Source of the DNA: Solimonas sp040066175
Lineage (GTDB): Bacteria; Pseudomonadota; Gammaproteobacteria; Nevskiales; Nevskiaceae
Length of the DNA: 64,000 nt
Reading direction: 5' to 3'
NCBI RefSeq assembly: GCF_040066175.1
Contig: NZ_JBEAAM010000002.1
Span: 62,001-126,000, forward strand
Made by a program: the position numbers and the translations under genes. Below the pieces are notes generated by a model. The model was not told the origin of the DNA. It ran no database searches and saw nothing but the letters and a program-made list of their open reading frames with translations. This document shows, one piece after another, positions 8,605 to 16,334 of this stretch (the stretch's first letter is position 1; every line of letters starts with the position of its first letter).

Positions 8605-10019
8605 GCAGCGAATCCACAATCCCCGATGCACGGGCGTTGCGCGAGGCCATCCTCGCCGCGCCGCTGGAAACCAGCAATTTTGGCGAGACGCCAGACGCAG
8701 GAATGCTGTACCTGCCGCCTTCGCATCTCAAGGCGTTGCGCCTGGATGCGCATGTCGTCGTGGGGGGACGCGGCGTCGGCAAGTCTTTCTGGACGGCGGT
8801 TCTGCAATCCAATGACTTGCGTGGGCTGTTGGGCGGTATCGCCGCCGACCTCAATGGGGTATCCGTTCAGCTTGGTTTTTCCAATACTGAAGACGTCAGC
8901 CGCTACCCCAACGCCGATGTCTTTTCCAACTTTCTGCATCAAGGTGGCGATCCTTACGACATGTGGCGAGCTGTCATCCTGCGCTGGGTAGCGGCTCAGT
9001 CGGGGCAAGCCATTCCGGCCCAAGATTGGCCTGCAACAGTTCAGTGGCTGAAGTCTCACCCCGAGGATGCGGCGCGCCTGATGCAGGCGCCGCGGGACTG
9101 GCGCGGGCTGATTCTTTTCGATGCGCTGGATCGCACCAGCAATGTCTGGCAGCGCATGGACGATATCGTGCGCGGCTTGCTGCGAGCCGTACTTTGGTTG
9201 AAGGCATTCCCGGGGCTGTACGCCAAGGTGTTTCTGCGCGAAGACCAGGCCGAACGCACGGTGTTCAATTTTCCCGATGCCTCGAAACTGACGGCCACCA
9301 AAGCCGAGCTGACCTGGGCACGCCATGATCTGCATGGGCTGCTGTGGCAGCGCCTGATCAATGCGGCAGGGCTGCATGGCAAGCTGATGCGCACGATTTG
9401 CCCGTGTACGCTTCAGGCCAGCACTTGGCGGGTTGCTGAAGAAATGAAGGCCGAAACTGAAGTTCAGCGCCAGGCCTTCGAAAAGCTGGCTGGACCCTGG
9501 ATGGGGCGAGACAGGCGACGCGGTGTGCCCTACACCTGGTCTGTCAGCCACCTGGCCGATGGGCAGGGTCGAACGTCGCCGCGGTCGTTCCTTGCCGCGA
9601 TCCACCAGGCTACGGAAGATTCTGCAGAGCGCTACAGCCAGCATGAATTCGCGCTGCATTACGAGAGCATCAAGCGCGGCATCCAGAAGGCCTCCGAGAT
9701 TCGTGTTCAGGAGATGGCCGAGGATTACCCCTGGGTTCCTGTCATACTTTCCGAATTGCGAGGTTTGAATGTGCCTTGCGAATTCGATGCCATCGAATCC
9801 CGCTGGCAAACCCGATTTCCTGATGGCCCGCAGGGCATTCCCTCGGATCGCCTGCCAGCACAGCATGCAGCGCGTGGTTGGGATGGACTACGCGAAGATC
9901 TCGAGCGTTTGGGCCTGATCGAGACCAAGAAAGACGGTCGTATCGATATGCCCGATTTGTACCGGGTCGGCTTCGGATTGGGTCGCAAGGGCGGCGTGAA
10001 ACCCCGCAAGTCAGTCTGA
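8601..10019 (+). CDS. P-loop NTPase-like protein of unknown function
   Basis: This 472-residue protein has an early Walker A motif, VVGGRGVGKSFW, at about residue 52, and a possible acidic strand in GLILFDALDR. It starts with TTG at 8601, overlapping the preceding TGA; GGAGG at 8590-8594 sits at good spacing. I cannot name a family. Similar proteins of this size paired with KGGVGR ATPases suggest a two-ATPase module. It ends 2 bases before the helicase start. The cytoplasmic location is inferred from the absence of membrane segments. Confidence 0.7.
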   Translation: MSSESTIPDARALREAILAAPLETSNFGETPDAGMLYLPPSHLKALRLDAHVVVGGRGVGKSFWTAVLQSNDLRGLLGGIAADLNGVSVQLGFSNTEDVSRYPNADVFSNFLHQGGDPYDMWRAVILRWVAAQSGQAIPAQDWPATVQWLKSHPEDAARLMQAPRDWRGLILFDALDRTSNVWQRMDDIVRGLLRAVLWLKAFPGLYAKVFLREDQAERTVFNFPDASKLTATKAELTWARHDLHGLLWQRLINAAGLHGKLMRTICPCTLQASTWRVAEEMKAETEVQRQAFEKLAGPWMGRDRRRGVPYTWSVSHLADGQGRTSPRSFLAAIHQATEDSAERYSQHEFALHYESIKRGIQKASEIRVQEMAEDYPWVPVILSELRGLNVPCEFDAIESRWQTRFPDGPQGIPSDRLPAQHAARGWDGLREDLERLGLIETKKDGRIDMPDLYRVGFGLGRKGGVKPRKSV

Positions 10020-10021
10020 CC

Positions 10022-12757
10022 GTGAGCATCCGGCGCTTCTCCTCCCGCACCCATCGGCTCGATGCGAGCTTCTTGCTCCAGCATCTCAAGGGCGCGAGGA
10101 GCTACAAACGCATTGCCGGCTACTTCACCAGCTCCCTGTTCGAGGTGGCCGGCGAGGCGCTGGACGGCATCCCTGAAGTCAAGATCGTTTGCAACGTCGA
10201 TATCCACCCGGATGACCTCAAGGTGGCCCAGCTGCGCGAGAGCAAGATGCTGGGCCGCTGGAATGAGCGCGCGCTGGAGGCCGAGGCGCTGCTCAACCGC
10301 GACCGTTACCGCCGCTTGGACGCCTTCCTCAAGCGGCACGGCCAGGCCGTGCGCGTGGCGCCTGACGACATCTGCGGTTTCGTGCACGGCAAGGCGGGGG
10401 TGATCACGCTGGCCGATGGCCGCAGGCTTGGTTTCATCGGCTCGATGAACGAGACCCGAAGCGGCTGGCAGCGACACTACGAGATCCTGTGGGAGGACGA
10501 GTCCCCCGAGGGGGTGGCCTGGATCGAGGCGGAGTTCGACTTCCTTTGGAACGCCGCCAAGCCGCTGCCCCAGGCGGTCATCCGGGAAGTGCATCGCCGT
10601 GGCTATCGCCGCGAAGTGGTCTTCGACGAGATCGATGAGGACGAAAACCTTGCGCCGGCCGCGCTGATCGAGTCCCCGCTGTACCGCGAGGGCCAGCAGC
10701 TGCAGCCTTGGCAGCAAGGATTCTTGACCGAGTGTTTGCGCCACTATCGCCTCTACGGCGTAGTGAGGCTGCTGCTGGCCGATGAGGTAGGGCTGGGCAA
10801 AACGCTGTCGCTCGTTACCGCCGCGCTGACGCTGTGCCTGCTGATGGATAAGGAAAACGGGCCACGTCGTCCCGTGGCGATCTTCGCGCCGGCGACGCTC
10901 ACCGAGCAGTGGCAGACCGAGATGCTCGACAAGCTGGGTATTCCAGCCGCGCGGTGGGACACTGTGCGCAAGGTGTGGCTGGATGCGGACGAGCGCGCCA
11001 TCTCGCCAGCGGGCCGCGAGCAGATCGCGCGTTGTCCCTTGCGCATCGGCATCGTCTCCACAGGCCTCATGATGCGCGACTCCTTGGAGAAGCAGCATCT
11101 GTTGGGCTTGCGGTTCGGCATCGTCATCCTGGACGAAGCCCACAAAGCACGCACGCGGCAGGGCATAGGCCGTGACGCCGGATCGCCGAACGAATTGTTG
11201 GCGTTCATGCGTGAAATCGCTGCCCGTTCCGACCACGTGCTGCTCGGCACCGCGACGCCCATCCAAACCGATCCTAGGGATCTCTGGGACCTGCTGGGCA
11301 TCTTGCACCAAGGCCGAGGGCACTTCGTCTTGGGGCATGACTGGGCGGCCTGGCATCGGCCCGACGACGTGTTGGACATCCTGGCAGGTCGGCAAGACGT
11401 GCTGGACCTAGGCCACGCTTGGGAGCTGTTGCGCTCGCCGCTGCCGCGCGTGGAGTCCACCAGCGAGCCACGAGCCCGAAGGCTGTTCTCGGCTATCCGG
11501 CAGGACTTGGTGCTGACGAACGGGGAATGGCAATCGAATCGCCCGCTCGCCGACCTTGCCGAAGAGACACGCGAGATTCTGGAGGAGGAGTTGGAGCGGC
11601 GCATCGCCGGTGCGACGTTTTTCCAACGCGAAAACCCTTTGGTCCGGCACGTCGTGCTGCGCAAGCGGCAGCAGCTCGAAGATGCCGGCCTGCTCACCCG
11701 CGTTGGGGTGGAGGTTCATCCGAATCGCCCCAAGGTGACCGAGCCGCGGCTTTTTGATGCTCTGTTCGAGGGCACGGCGCTGCGGACTTCGGAAGATTTC
11801 CGCGAGGCCTACAGCCAAGCACGCGCCTTCGGCAAGGCGCTTGCCAAGCGAGGCAAAGGCAGCGGTTTCATGAAGAACCTGATGGAGCAGCGCATTTGTT
11901 CCAGCATCCAGGCGGGACTCGCGACCGCCCGCAGGCTGTTGCACGGGGAGAGCGTCCATGAGGAAGGGGACGAGTTCGAGGCCGACCTGACCGTAGAAAC
12001 CCGCGAGGAACGCGAGGTTCTCGAACGCCTGATCGACCGCCTACAGCGACTGAGTAGCGACCCAAAGATGCAGGCCGTGATCCACTTTCTGGACAAGGAG
12101 AAGTGGCTGGATCTCGGCGTGATCATCTTCAGCCAGTACTACGACACCGCGAAATGGCTGGCGGATGCGCTGGCCGCCCGGTATCCAGAAGAGGCCATCG
12201 GCCTCTATGCCGGCGCGGGCCGCAGCCGCCTGTATCAGCGAGGTGACAGCGTCGCGGTGGAGCGCGAGACCCTGAAGCGGATGGTGGCCGAGCACCAGAT
12301 ACGGCTCATGGTGGCCACGGATGCCGCATGCGAAGGACTCAACCTGCAGACCCTCGGTACGCTGATCAACGTGGATCTGCCCTGGAACCCGACACGGCTG
12401 GAGCAGCGCATCGGGCGGATCAAGCGCTTCGGCCAGAAGCGCGAGACCGTCGATATGCTCAACCTGGTGTTCGAGCAGACGGTGGACGAGACCATCTACG
12501 AGCGGCTTTCCGAGCGCATGCGAAACCGCTACGACCTGTTCGGCTCGCTCCCCGACACCATCAAAGACGAGTGGATCGAAGACATCGAGTCCCTCGGCGA
12601 GAAGTTGGACGAGTACATCAACGCCCAGAAGACGGCGACAGGATTTGACCTGCGTTACACGGCAACGATGACGCCCCCGGACAAAGACTGGCGCGACTGC
12701 ACGGAGGTGTTGTCGAGACGCGATTTCTCTGTGTTGTTGCGCTCCGCCTGGAGCTGA
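10022..12757 (+). CDS. Phospholipase-D-like nuclease / SNF2-type helicase
   Basis: This 911-residue protein starts at GTG 10022, 2 bases after the previous stop. The N-terminal about 200 residues form a PLD-like nuclease domain, with FVHGKAGVI around residue 120 and FIGSMNETRSGW after it. A superfamily 2 helicase follows: motif I LADEVGLGKTLS at about residue 253, motif II VILDEAHKA at about 370, LLGTATPIQT, VATDAACEGLNLQ, and the arginine-finger motif RIGRIKRFGQKR at about 795. It is probably the DNA-translocating and cleaving arm of the defence operon. The C-terminus looks complete. The gene is followed at once by a fragment of an IS21-type element. Confidence 0.88.
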   Translation: MSIRRFSSRTHRLDASFLLQHLKGARSYKRIAGYFTSSLFEVAGEALDGIPEVKIVCNVDIHPDDLKVAQLRESKMLGRWNERALEAEALLNRDRYRRLDAFLKRHGQAVRVAPDDICGFVHGKAGVITLADGRRLGFIGSMNETRSGWQRHYEILWEDESPEGVAWIEAEFDFLWNAAKPLPQAVIREVHRRGYRREVVFDEIDEDENLAPAALIESPLYREGQQLQPWQQGFLTECLRHYRLYGVVRLLLADEVGLGKTLSLVTAALTLCLLMDKENGPRRPVAIFAPATLTEQWQTEMLDKLGIPAARWDTVRKVWLDADERAISPAGREQIARCPLRIGIVSTGLMMRDSLEKQHLLGLRFGIVILDEAHKARTRQGIGRDAGSPNELLAFMREIAARSDHVLLGTATPIQTDPRDLWDLLGILHQGRGHFVLGHDWAAWHRPDDVLDILAGRQDVLDLGHAWELLRSPLPRVESTSEPRARRLFSAIRQDLVLTNGEWQSNRPLADLAEETREILEEELERRIAGATFFQRENPLVRHVVLRKRQQLEDAGLLTRVGVEVHPNRPKVTEPRLFDALFEGTALRTSEDFREAYSQARAFGKALAKRGKGSGFMKNLMEQRICSSIQAGLATARRLLHGESVHEEGDEFEADLTVETREEREVLERLIDRLQRLSSDPKMQAVIHFLDKEKWLDLGVIIFSQYYDTAKWLADALAARYPEEAIGLYAGAGRSRLYQRGDSVAVERETLKRMVAEHQIRLMVATDAACEGLNLQTLGTLINVDLPWNPTRLEQRIGRIKRFGQKRETVDMLNLVFEQTVDETIYERLSERMRNRYDLFGSLPDTIKDEWIEDIESLGEKLDEYINAQKTATGFDLRYTATMTPPDKDWRDCTEVLSRRDFSVLLRSAWS

Positions 12758-12762
12758 TGGGG

Positions 12763-13155
12763 TGTTGCCGCCCGTTGAAAACTGACCAGGATTTTGAGGT
12801 TCTGCTCGCTGAAAATTGACCAGGGTGTTCCGACCTAGCCTGCGTGGTTTACGGCCCAGCAGGGAGACGAGGTGCACACCATGGCGACATACGCGAAAGT
12901 CAGAAGGATGCTGTTGCGGGACGGCCTGTCGATCAGCGAGATCGCACGCCGGACGAGCCTGTCGAGAAACACGATCAAGGCGTGGCTGCGGGAGCCGGTC
13001 CGCGGCGAAATGAAGTACCGGCGGTCCGCCGGACCCAAGAAGATCACCGATCACGAGACGTGGCTGCGTCAGGCGCTGGAAGCCGACGCCCGGCGGCCGC
13101 GTCGCGAGCGACGCACGGCGCTCAAGCTCCACGCGCAGCTCAAGGACCAGGGTTC
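12763..13155 (+). mobile_element. Truncated IS21-family element (left end plus 5' part of istA)
   Basis: The segment starts TGTTGCCGCCCGTTGAAAAC, typical of IS21-type ends. It holds two near-identical direct repeats, TTGAAAACTGACCAGG (12775-12790) and CTGAAAATTGACCAGG (12809-12824), 34 bases apart and 14/16 identical, as expected for IstA binding sites. It then encodes the N-terminus of an IstA transposase. The rest of istA, istB and the right end are absent. The right boundary is approximate. Confidence 0.75.
12881..13155 (+). pseudogene. istA transposase fragment (IS21 family)
   Basis: From ATG 12881 the reading frame gives a helix-turn-helix typical of IstA (LLRDGLSISEIARRTSLSR, then NTIKAWLREP) and continues through ETWLRQALEADARRPRR to LHAQLKDQG. 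After about base 13155 the similarity stops: no DDE catalytic core follows, although the frame stays open to 13357. About 90 of some 500 expected residues remain, so it cannot be an active transposase. Confidence 0.75.
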
Positions 13156-13474
13156 GCCTACCGCGCCCTCGTGGTCACGCAGCAGCGCTCGGGCTTGTAC
13201 GCCATGCCCTGCGCACGGCGGCGTCGAGCCTTGCGTCGGCCTGATGCTCTGGCCATCCAAGCACGATGGACAACCGATGGCCGTGACGCACGTACAAATC
13301 GTTGACACACAAGGCCGCCTGCGTGTGCTCCGGCGAAGAAGTTGGCGCAGGTTTTGAGAGAACGGAGAGCGAAAGAGAGTCCAACTGGGCGACTTCAGGA
13401 CACCGGGTGGCCACGGCGTGGCACACGCAGAACGGTGCTGGACCCCGCGTGGTGTCGCGGAAGGTAGAAATGAA
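13156..13474. other. Non-coding stretch at the island border, nothing recognised
   Basis: About 320 bases lie between the IS21 fragment and the tRNA-Phe terminator. Short open frames exist on both strands, but none resembles a known protein. It may be eroded DNA from earlier insertions at the tRNA site. I found no integrase remnant that I could support. Confidence 0.5.
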
Positions 13475-13502
13475 AACGCCCAACGGGAGAAGGTTGGGCG
13501 TT
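13475..13502 (-). terminator. Rho-independent-type terminator of tRNA-Phe
   Basis: Perfect 10-bp arms AACGCCCAAC (13475-13484) and GTTGGGCGTT (13493-13502) flank an 8-base loop. Read on the minus strand, the hairpin lies 6 bases beyond the tRNA CCA end and is followed by TTCATTTC. Confidence 0.75.
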
Positions 13503-13508
13503 GAATGG

Positions 13509-13584
13509 TGGTGGCCAGGGACGGAATCGAACCGCCGACACGGGGATTTTCAGTCCCCTGCTCTACCAACTGAGCTACCTGGCC
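13509..13584 (-). tRNA. tRNA-Phe (anticodon GAA)
   Basis: Read on the minus strand it is 76 bases with all arms. The acceptor stem is GGCCAGG/CCTGGCC, the D-arm contains AGCTCAGTTGGTAGAGC, and the anticodon arm is GGGGACTGAAAATCCCC with anticodon GAA. The T-arm contains GGTTCGATTCC and the 3' CCA is encoded. Its 3' end faces the defence island, the usual orientation when a tRNA gene serves as the attachment site of an integrated element. Confidence 0.97.
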
Positions 13585-13631
13585 ATGCTTGGGAGGGCCC
13601 GGCGCGGGAGGGCCGGGCGGGCGAGCGCGGT

Positions 13632-13660
13632 ATTAAAGCGGCGAGGAGGGGCCAAGTCAA
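13632..13660 (-). promoter_or_regulatory. Sigma70-type promoter of tRNA-Phe
   Basis: On the minus strand TTGACT (13660-13655) and TTTAAT (13637-13632) are separated by 17 bases. Transcription would start near 13625, about 40 bases before the mature tRNA. The GC-rich stretch after the -10 box resembles a stringent-control discriminator. Confidence 0.65.
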
Positions 13661-13806
13661 GGAATAACCCGTGGTCGCTCAGCCGTGTGCGGACGCCGCG
13701 CCGGACTGGAGCGGCGCATCCGGCGTGGGCTCTCGCATGTGGACGAGGTCGCGCTCGCCGATCGCGCGGCACAATCACGCTCTGCCAAGCCCGGACAGGA
13801 GCAGCG

Positions 13807-14355
13807 ATGACGACGAAGACGCGCGAGCAGCAGCTCGACGAACTGCTCGACAAGCAGGCGATCCACGAGCTGATCATGGCCTACGCCAATGCCGCGGACC
13901 GCCACGATCACGCCAAGATGCGCGCGCTCTACCACGAGGATGCGATCGACGATCACGGCCATTTCGCCAAGGGGCCGGCGATGGAGTTCATCGACAAGCT
14001 GCCGGCGATCCAGGCCAACATGGACATCCTCCACCACAACGTCACGACGGTGAACCTCAGGCTCGACGGCGACCGCGCCGAGGGCGAGGTCTATATCCTC
14101 GCGTTCCACAAGGTGAAGGACGGCGGCGCCGGTTACGACGTGCTGATCGGCGGCCGCTACTTCGACAAGTACGAGAAGCGCGCCGGCGTGTGGAAATTCA
14201 GCCACCGCGCGATCGTCGCCGACTGGGCCTATCCCGCCCATCCGTCGGCGGTGAAGCTGGACCATCCATTCCTCGCCGGCGCCTACATCGGCAGACCGGG
14301 ACCGGACGATCCGTCCTACGGCTTCTTCTCGCTGTTCAAGTTCGGCGCGCGCTGA
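13807..14355 (+). CDS. SnoaL-like / NTF2-fold family protein
   Basis: This 182-residue protein starts at ATG 13807, with AGGAG at about 13797. The N-terminal pattern LLDKQAIHELIMAYANAADRH followed by ALYHEDAIDDHG is typical of SnoaL-like (NTF2-fold) proteins, a cone-shaped fold used by varied enzymes (cyclases, dehydratases) and binding proteins. The C-terminal WKFSHRAIVADWAY fits the same fold. The substrate cannot be told from sequence. It is followed 14 bases later by a crotonase-family gene and may share its transcript. Confidence 0.75.
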   Translation: MTTKTREQQLDELLDKQAIHELIMAYANAADRHDHAKMRALYHEDAIDDHGHFAKGPAMEFIDKLPAIQANMDILHHNVTTVNLRLDGDRAEGEVYILAFHKVKDGGAGYDVLIGGRYFDKYEKRAGVWKFSHRAIVADWAYPAHPSAVKLDHPFLAGAYIGRPGPDDPSYGFFSLFKFGAR

Positions 14356-14369
14356 TTGGCTAGAGTGCG

Positions 14370-15362
14370 GTGGTGAACGGCATCCACGCCACGCTCGAAG
14401 ACGTTTGCCGCTGGGCGGCCTTCCCGGCGTCCGCGCCGGACCTGTCGCCGCTCGGACCGGCCGCCTGCCTGCTGGTTTCACTGGACGGCGACATCGACCA
14501 CCCCGCCCCGGCCGCGCGCTGGCTGCACGGCCGGCCGGTGCCGGTGATTGGCGTCGGCAAACGTAGCGAAGTCGGCGACAGCTGCGACGTGCTGGCCGCG
14601 ACGGTGGACGAGGCGCAGCGGCTGGCCGAGCGCGTGGCGCGCACGCCGATCGCCGCCGCCGTGCTGGTGCGCCTGCTGCGCGTCACCGAGCGCCTCGACG
14701 TCGAATCCGCGCTGATCGCCGAATCGCTCGCCTACTCCACGCTGCAGGAAGGGCCGGAGTACCGCGAATGGCTGAGCCTGAATCGCGCACCGGCGCCGGC
14801 GGCCCACCGCGACGCGGGGCCGGCCGTCGTCGTCACGCGCGACGGTGACGCGCTCGCGCTGGAACTGAATCGGCCGTCGAACCGCAATGGCATGACCGTC
14901 GAGATGCGCGACGCGCTGGTCGAGGCGCTGCATCTCGCCGCCGCCGATGACGGCGTGCGCCGGGTTTCGATCCGCGGGCGCGGCAAGTGCTTTTCCACCG
15001 GCGGCGACCTGACCGAGTTCGGCAGCGCGCCCGATCCGGCGACCGCGCACATCGTGCGCACGCTGGCGCTGCCGGGACGCGCGCTGGCGGCGGTCGCCGA
15101 GCGCGCCGAGGTGCACGTGCACGGCGCCTGCGTCGGCTCGGGCATCGAGTTTCCGGCCTTCGCGTCGCGCATCGTCGCGCGGCGCACCGCGTGGTTCCAG
15201 CTGCCGGAGCTGCAGTTCGGCCTGATTCCGGGTGCCGGCGGCTGCGTCGGCATCGCGCGCCGCATCGGCCGCCAGCGCACCGCCTGGATGGTGCTGAGCG
15301 GCGCGCGCGTCGATGCGCCGACGGCGCTGGACTGGGGCCTGGTGGACGCGCTGGACGCGTGA
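14370..15362 (+). CDS. Enoyl-CoA hydratase/isomerase (crotonase) family protein with N-terminal extension
   Basis: This 330-residue protein starts with GTG at 14370 (or GTG 14373). The crotonase domain occupies about residues 150-330. It has an oxyanion-hole segment, GRGKCFSTGGDLTEF, and both usual acidic positions: the Glu of GSGIEFPAF and the Glu of QLPELQFGLIPGAGG. The first about 145 residues are an extension I do not recognise. The reaction is probably hydration or isomerisation of an acyl-CoA; the substrate is unknown. The TGA overlaps the GTG of the AcpH gene. Confidence 0.8.
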   Translation: MVNGIHATLEDVCRWAAFPASAPDLSPLGPAACLLVSLDGDIDHPAPAARWLHGRPVPVIGVGKRSEVGDSCDVLAATVDEAQRLAERVARTPIAAAVLVRLLRVTERLDVESALIAESLAYSTLQEGPEYREWLSLNRAPAPAAHRDAGPAVVVTRDGDALALELNRPSNRNGMTVEMRDALVEALHLAAADDGVRRVSIRGRGKCFSTGGDLTEFGSAPDPATAHIVRTLALPGRALAAVAERAEVHVHGACVGSGIEFPAFASRIVARRTAWFQLPELQFGLIPGAGGCVGIARRIGRQRTAWMVLSGARVDAPTALDWGLVDALDA

Positions 15363-15925
15363 ACTTCCTCGCCCACCTGTGGCTCGCCGATCGCAGCCGC
15401 ACCTCGCTGGCCGGCGCGATTCTCGGCGACGTGATACGCGGCACCGATCTGTCGATGTACCCGGACGACATCGCGCACGGCATCCGCCTGCACCGGCGCA
15501 TCGACGCCGCCACCGACCGCCATCCGCTGATCGCGGCGGCGCGCAGCCGCTTCGCGCCGGGCGAGCGGCGTTATGCCGGCATCGTGCTCGACCTCGCCTG
15601 CGACCATGTTCTGAGCCGCGACTGGACCCTCCACGCCGAGGAACCGTTCGCGGAGTTCTGCCAGCGCGCGGCGACTGCGGTCGCGGCTGCGGGAGGATGG
15701 TTCGAACGCGGCGGCGGGCGGCCACCGGACGCGGACGGCTTCGCCGCGCTCCTGGAGTCCTATGGGGAGGCGGACGGCATGCGTCTGGCGCTGCAGCGCA
15801 TCGCCGGCCGCGTGCGCGCACCCGATCGGCTGCTGCAGGCCGCCGCCGACTGGCCGCATCACGCACAGCGCCTGCAGCCGCAGCTCGGCGCGCTGCTGCA
15901 GGATCTGCTGAGGCTGATGCACTGA
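15359..15925 (+). CDS. acpH: Acyl carrier protein phosphodiesterase (AcpH family)
   Basis: This 188-residue protein begins MNFLAHLWLADRS and has GAILGDVIRG and GIRLHRRIDAATDRHP, all typical of AcpH (DUF479). AcpH removes the 4'-phosphopantetheine arm from acyl carrier protein. Conserved His and Asp residues (LHRRID, DLACDHVL) fit the metal-dependent HD-like fold. The GTG start at 15359 overlaps the preceding TGA by 3 bases, which fixes the start. The length is normal for the family. Confidence 0.88.
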   Translation: MNFLAHLWLADRSRTSLAGAILGDVIRGTDLSMYPDDIAHGIRLHRRIDAATDRHPLIAAARSRFAPGERRYAGIVLDLACDHVLSRDWTLHAEEPFAEFCQRAATAVAAAGGWFERGGGRPPDADGFAALLESYGEADGMRLALQRIAGRVRAPDRLLQAAADWPHHAQRLQPQLGALLQDLLRLMH

Positions 15926-15927
15926 AC

Positions 15928-16263
15928 CTACAGCACCAGCCTGTCGAGGTGGTTGTTCATCTGCACCGAGTGCACCAGCGTGATGCCGGCCTTCATCACC
16001 GCTGCGACATGCACCGCCTCGGCCATCTGCTCCGGGTTGGAACCGCTCTCCAGGCAGGCCGTCGTGTAGGCGTCGATGCAGTACGGGCATTTCTCCGAGT
16101 GCGCGACCGCCAGCGCGATCAGCGCCTTCTCGCGCTTGCTCAGCGCGCCGTCCTGGCCGGTGACGGCGTTGTAGTACTGGAAAAACTGGTCGGCCAGCGC
16201 CTTGGCGTGGCGACCGATCTCGCCGAACTTCTTCAGGTCTTCCGATTCGTAGTAGTGGCTCAT
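15928..16263 (-). CDS. AhpD-like / carboxymuconolactone decarboxylase family protein
   Basis: This 111-residue minus-strand protein has the redox motif of the AhpD family, ALIALAVAHSEKCPYCIDAY, with a CxxC pair and a nearby His. It closely resembles proteins annotated as arsenosugar biosynthesis-associated peroxidase-like proteins (MSHYYESEDLKKFGEIG start). The usual partner, the radical-SAM enzyme ArsS, is not in this window. The likely role is thiol peroxidase or redox carrier. It is divergent from rimO, with about 70 bases between start codons. Confidence 0.75.
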   Translation of the reverse strand: MSHYYESEDLKKFGEIGRHAKALADQFFQYYNAVTGQDGALSKREKALIALAVAHSEKCPYCIDAYTTACLESGSNPEQMAEAVHVAAVMKAGITLVHSVQMNNHLDRLVL

Positions 16264-16334
16264 GTCGAACTCCGGAAAGGGCCTGCGAGCCTAGCAAGCG
16301 TTTACAATGCGTGCCCGCGTCGTCACCCCCGTCC

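Noticed and set aside
9725..11395. Long minus-strand open frames through the helicase and its neighbour
   Set aside because: They are antisense shadows from high-GC codon use; the plus strand carries the recognisable helicase and P-loop motifs.
1..12757. DISARM or BREX assignment for the defence operon
   Set aside because: No DrmB (DUF1998), PglZ or BrxC-type protein is visible, while DUF499/DUF3780/DUF1156 point to another family.
13175..13483. Minus-strand 102-codon frame near the tRNA, considered as integrase remnant
   Set aside because: No tyrosine-recombinase motif (R-H-x-x-H or catalytic Y context) is visible.
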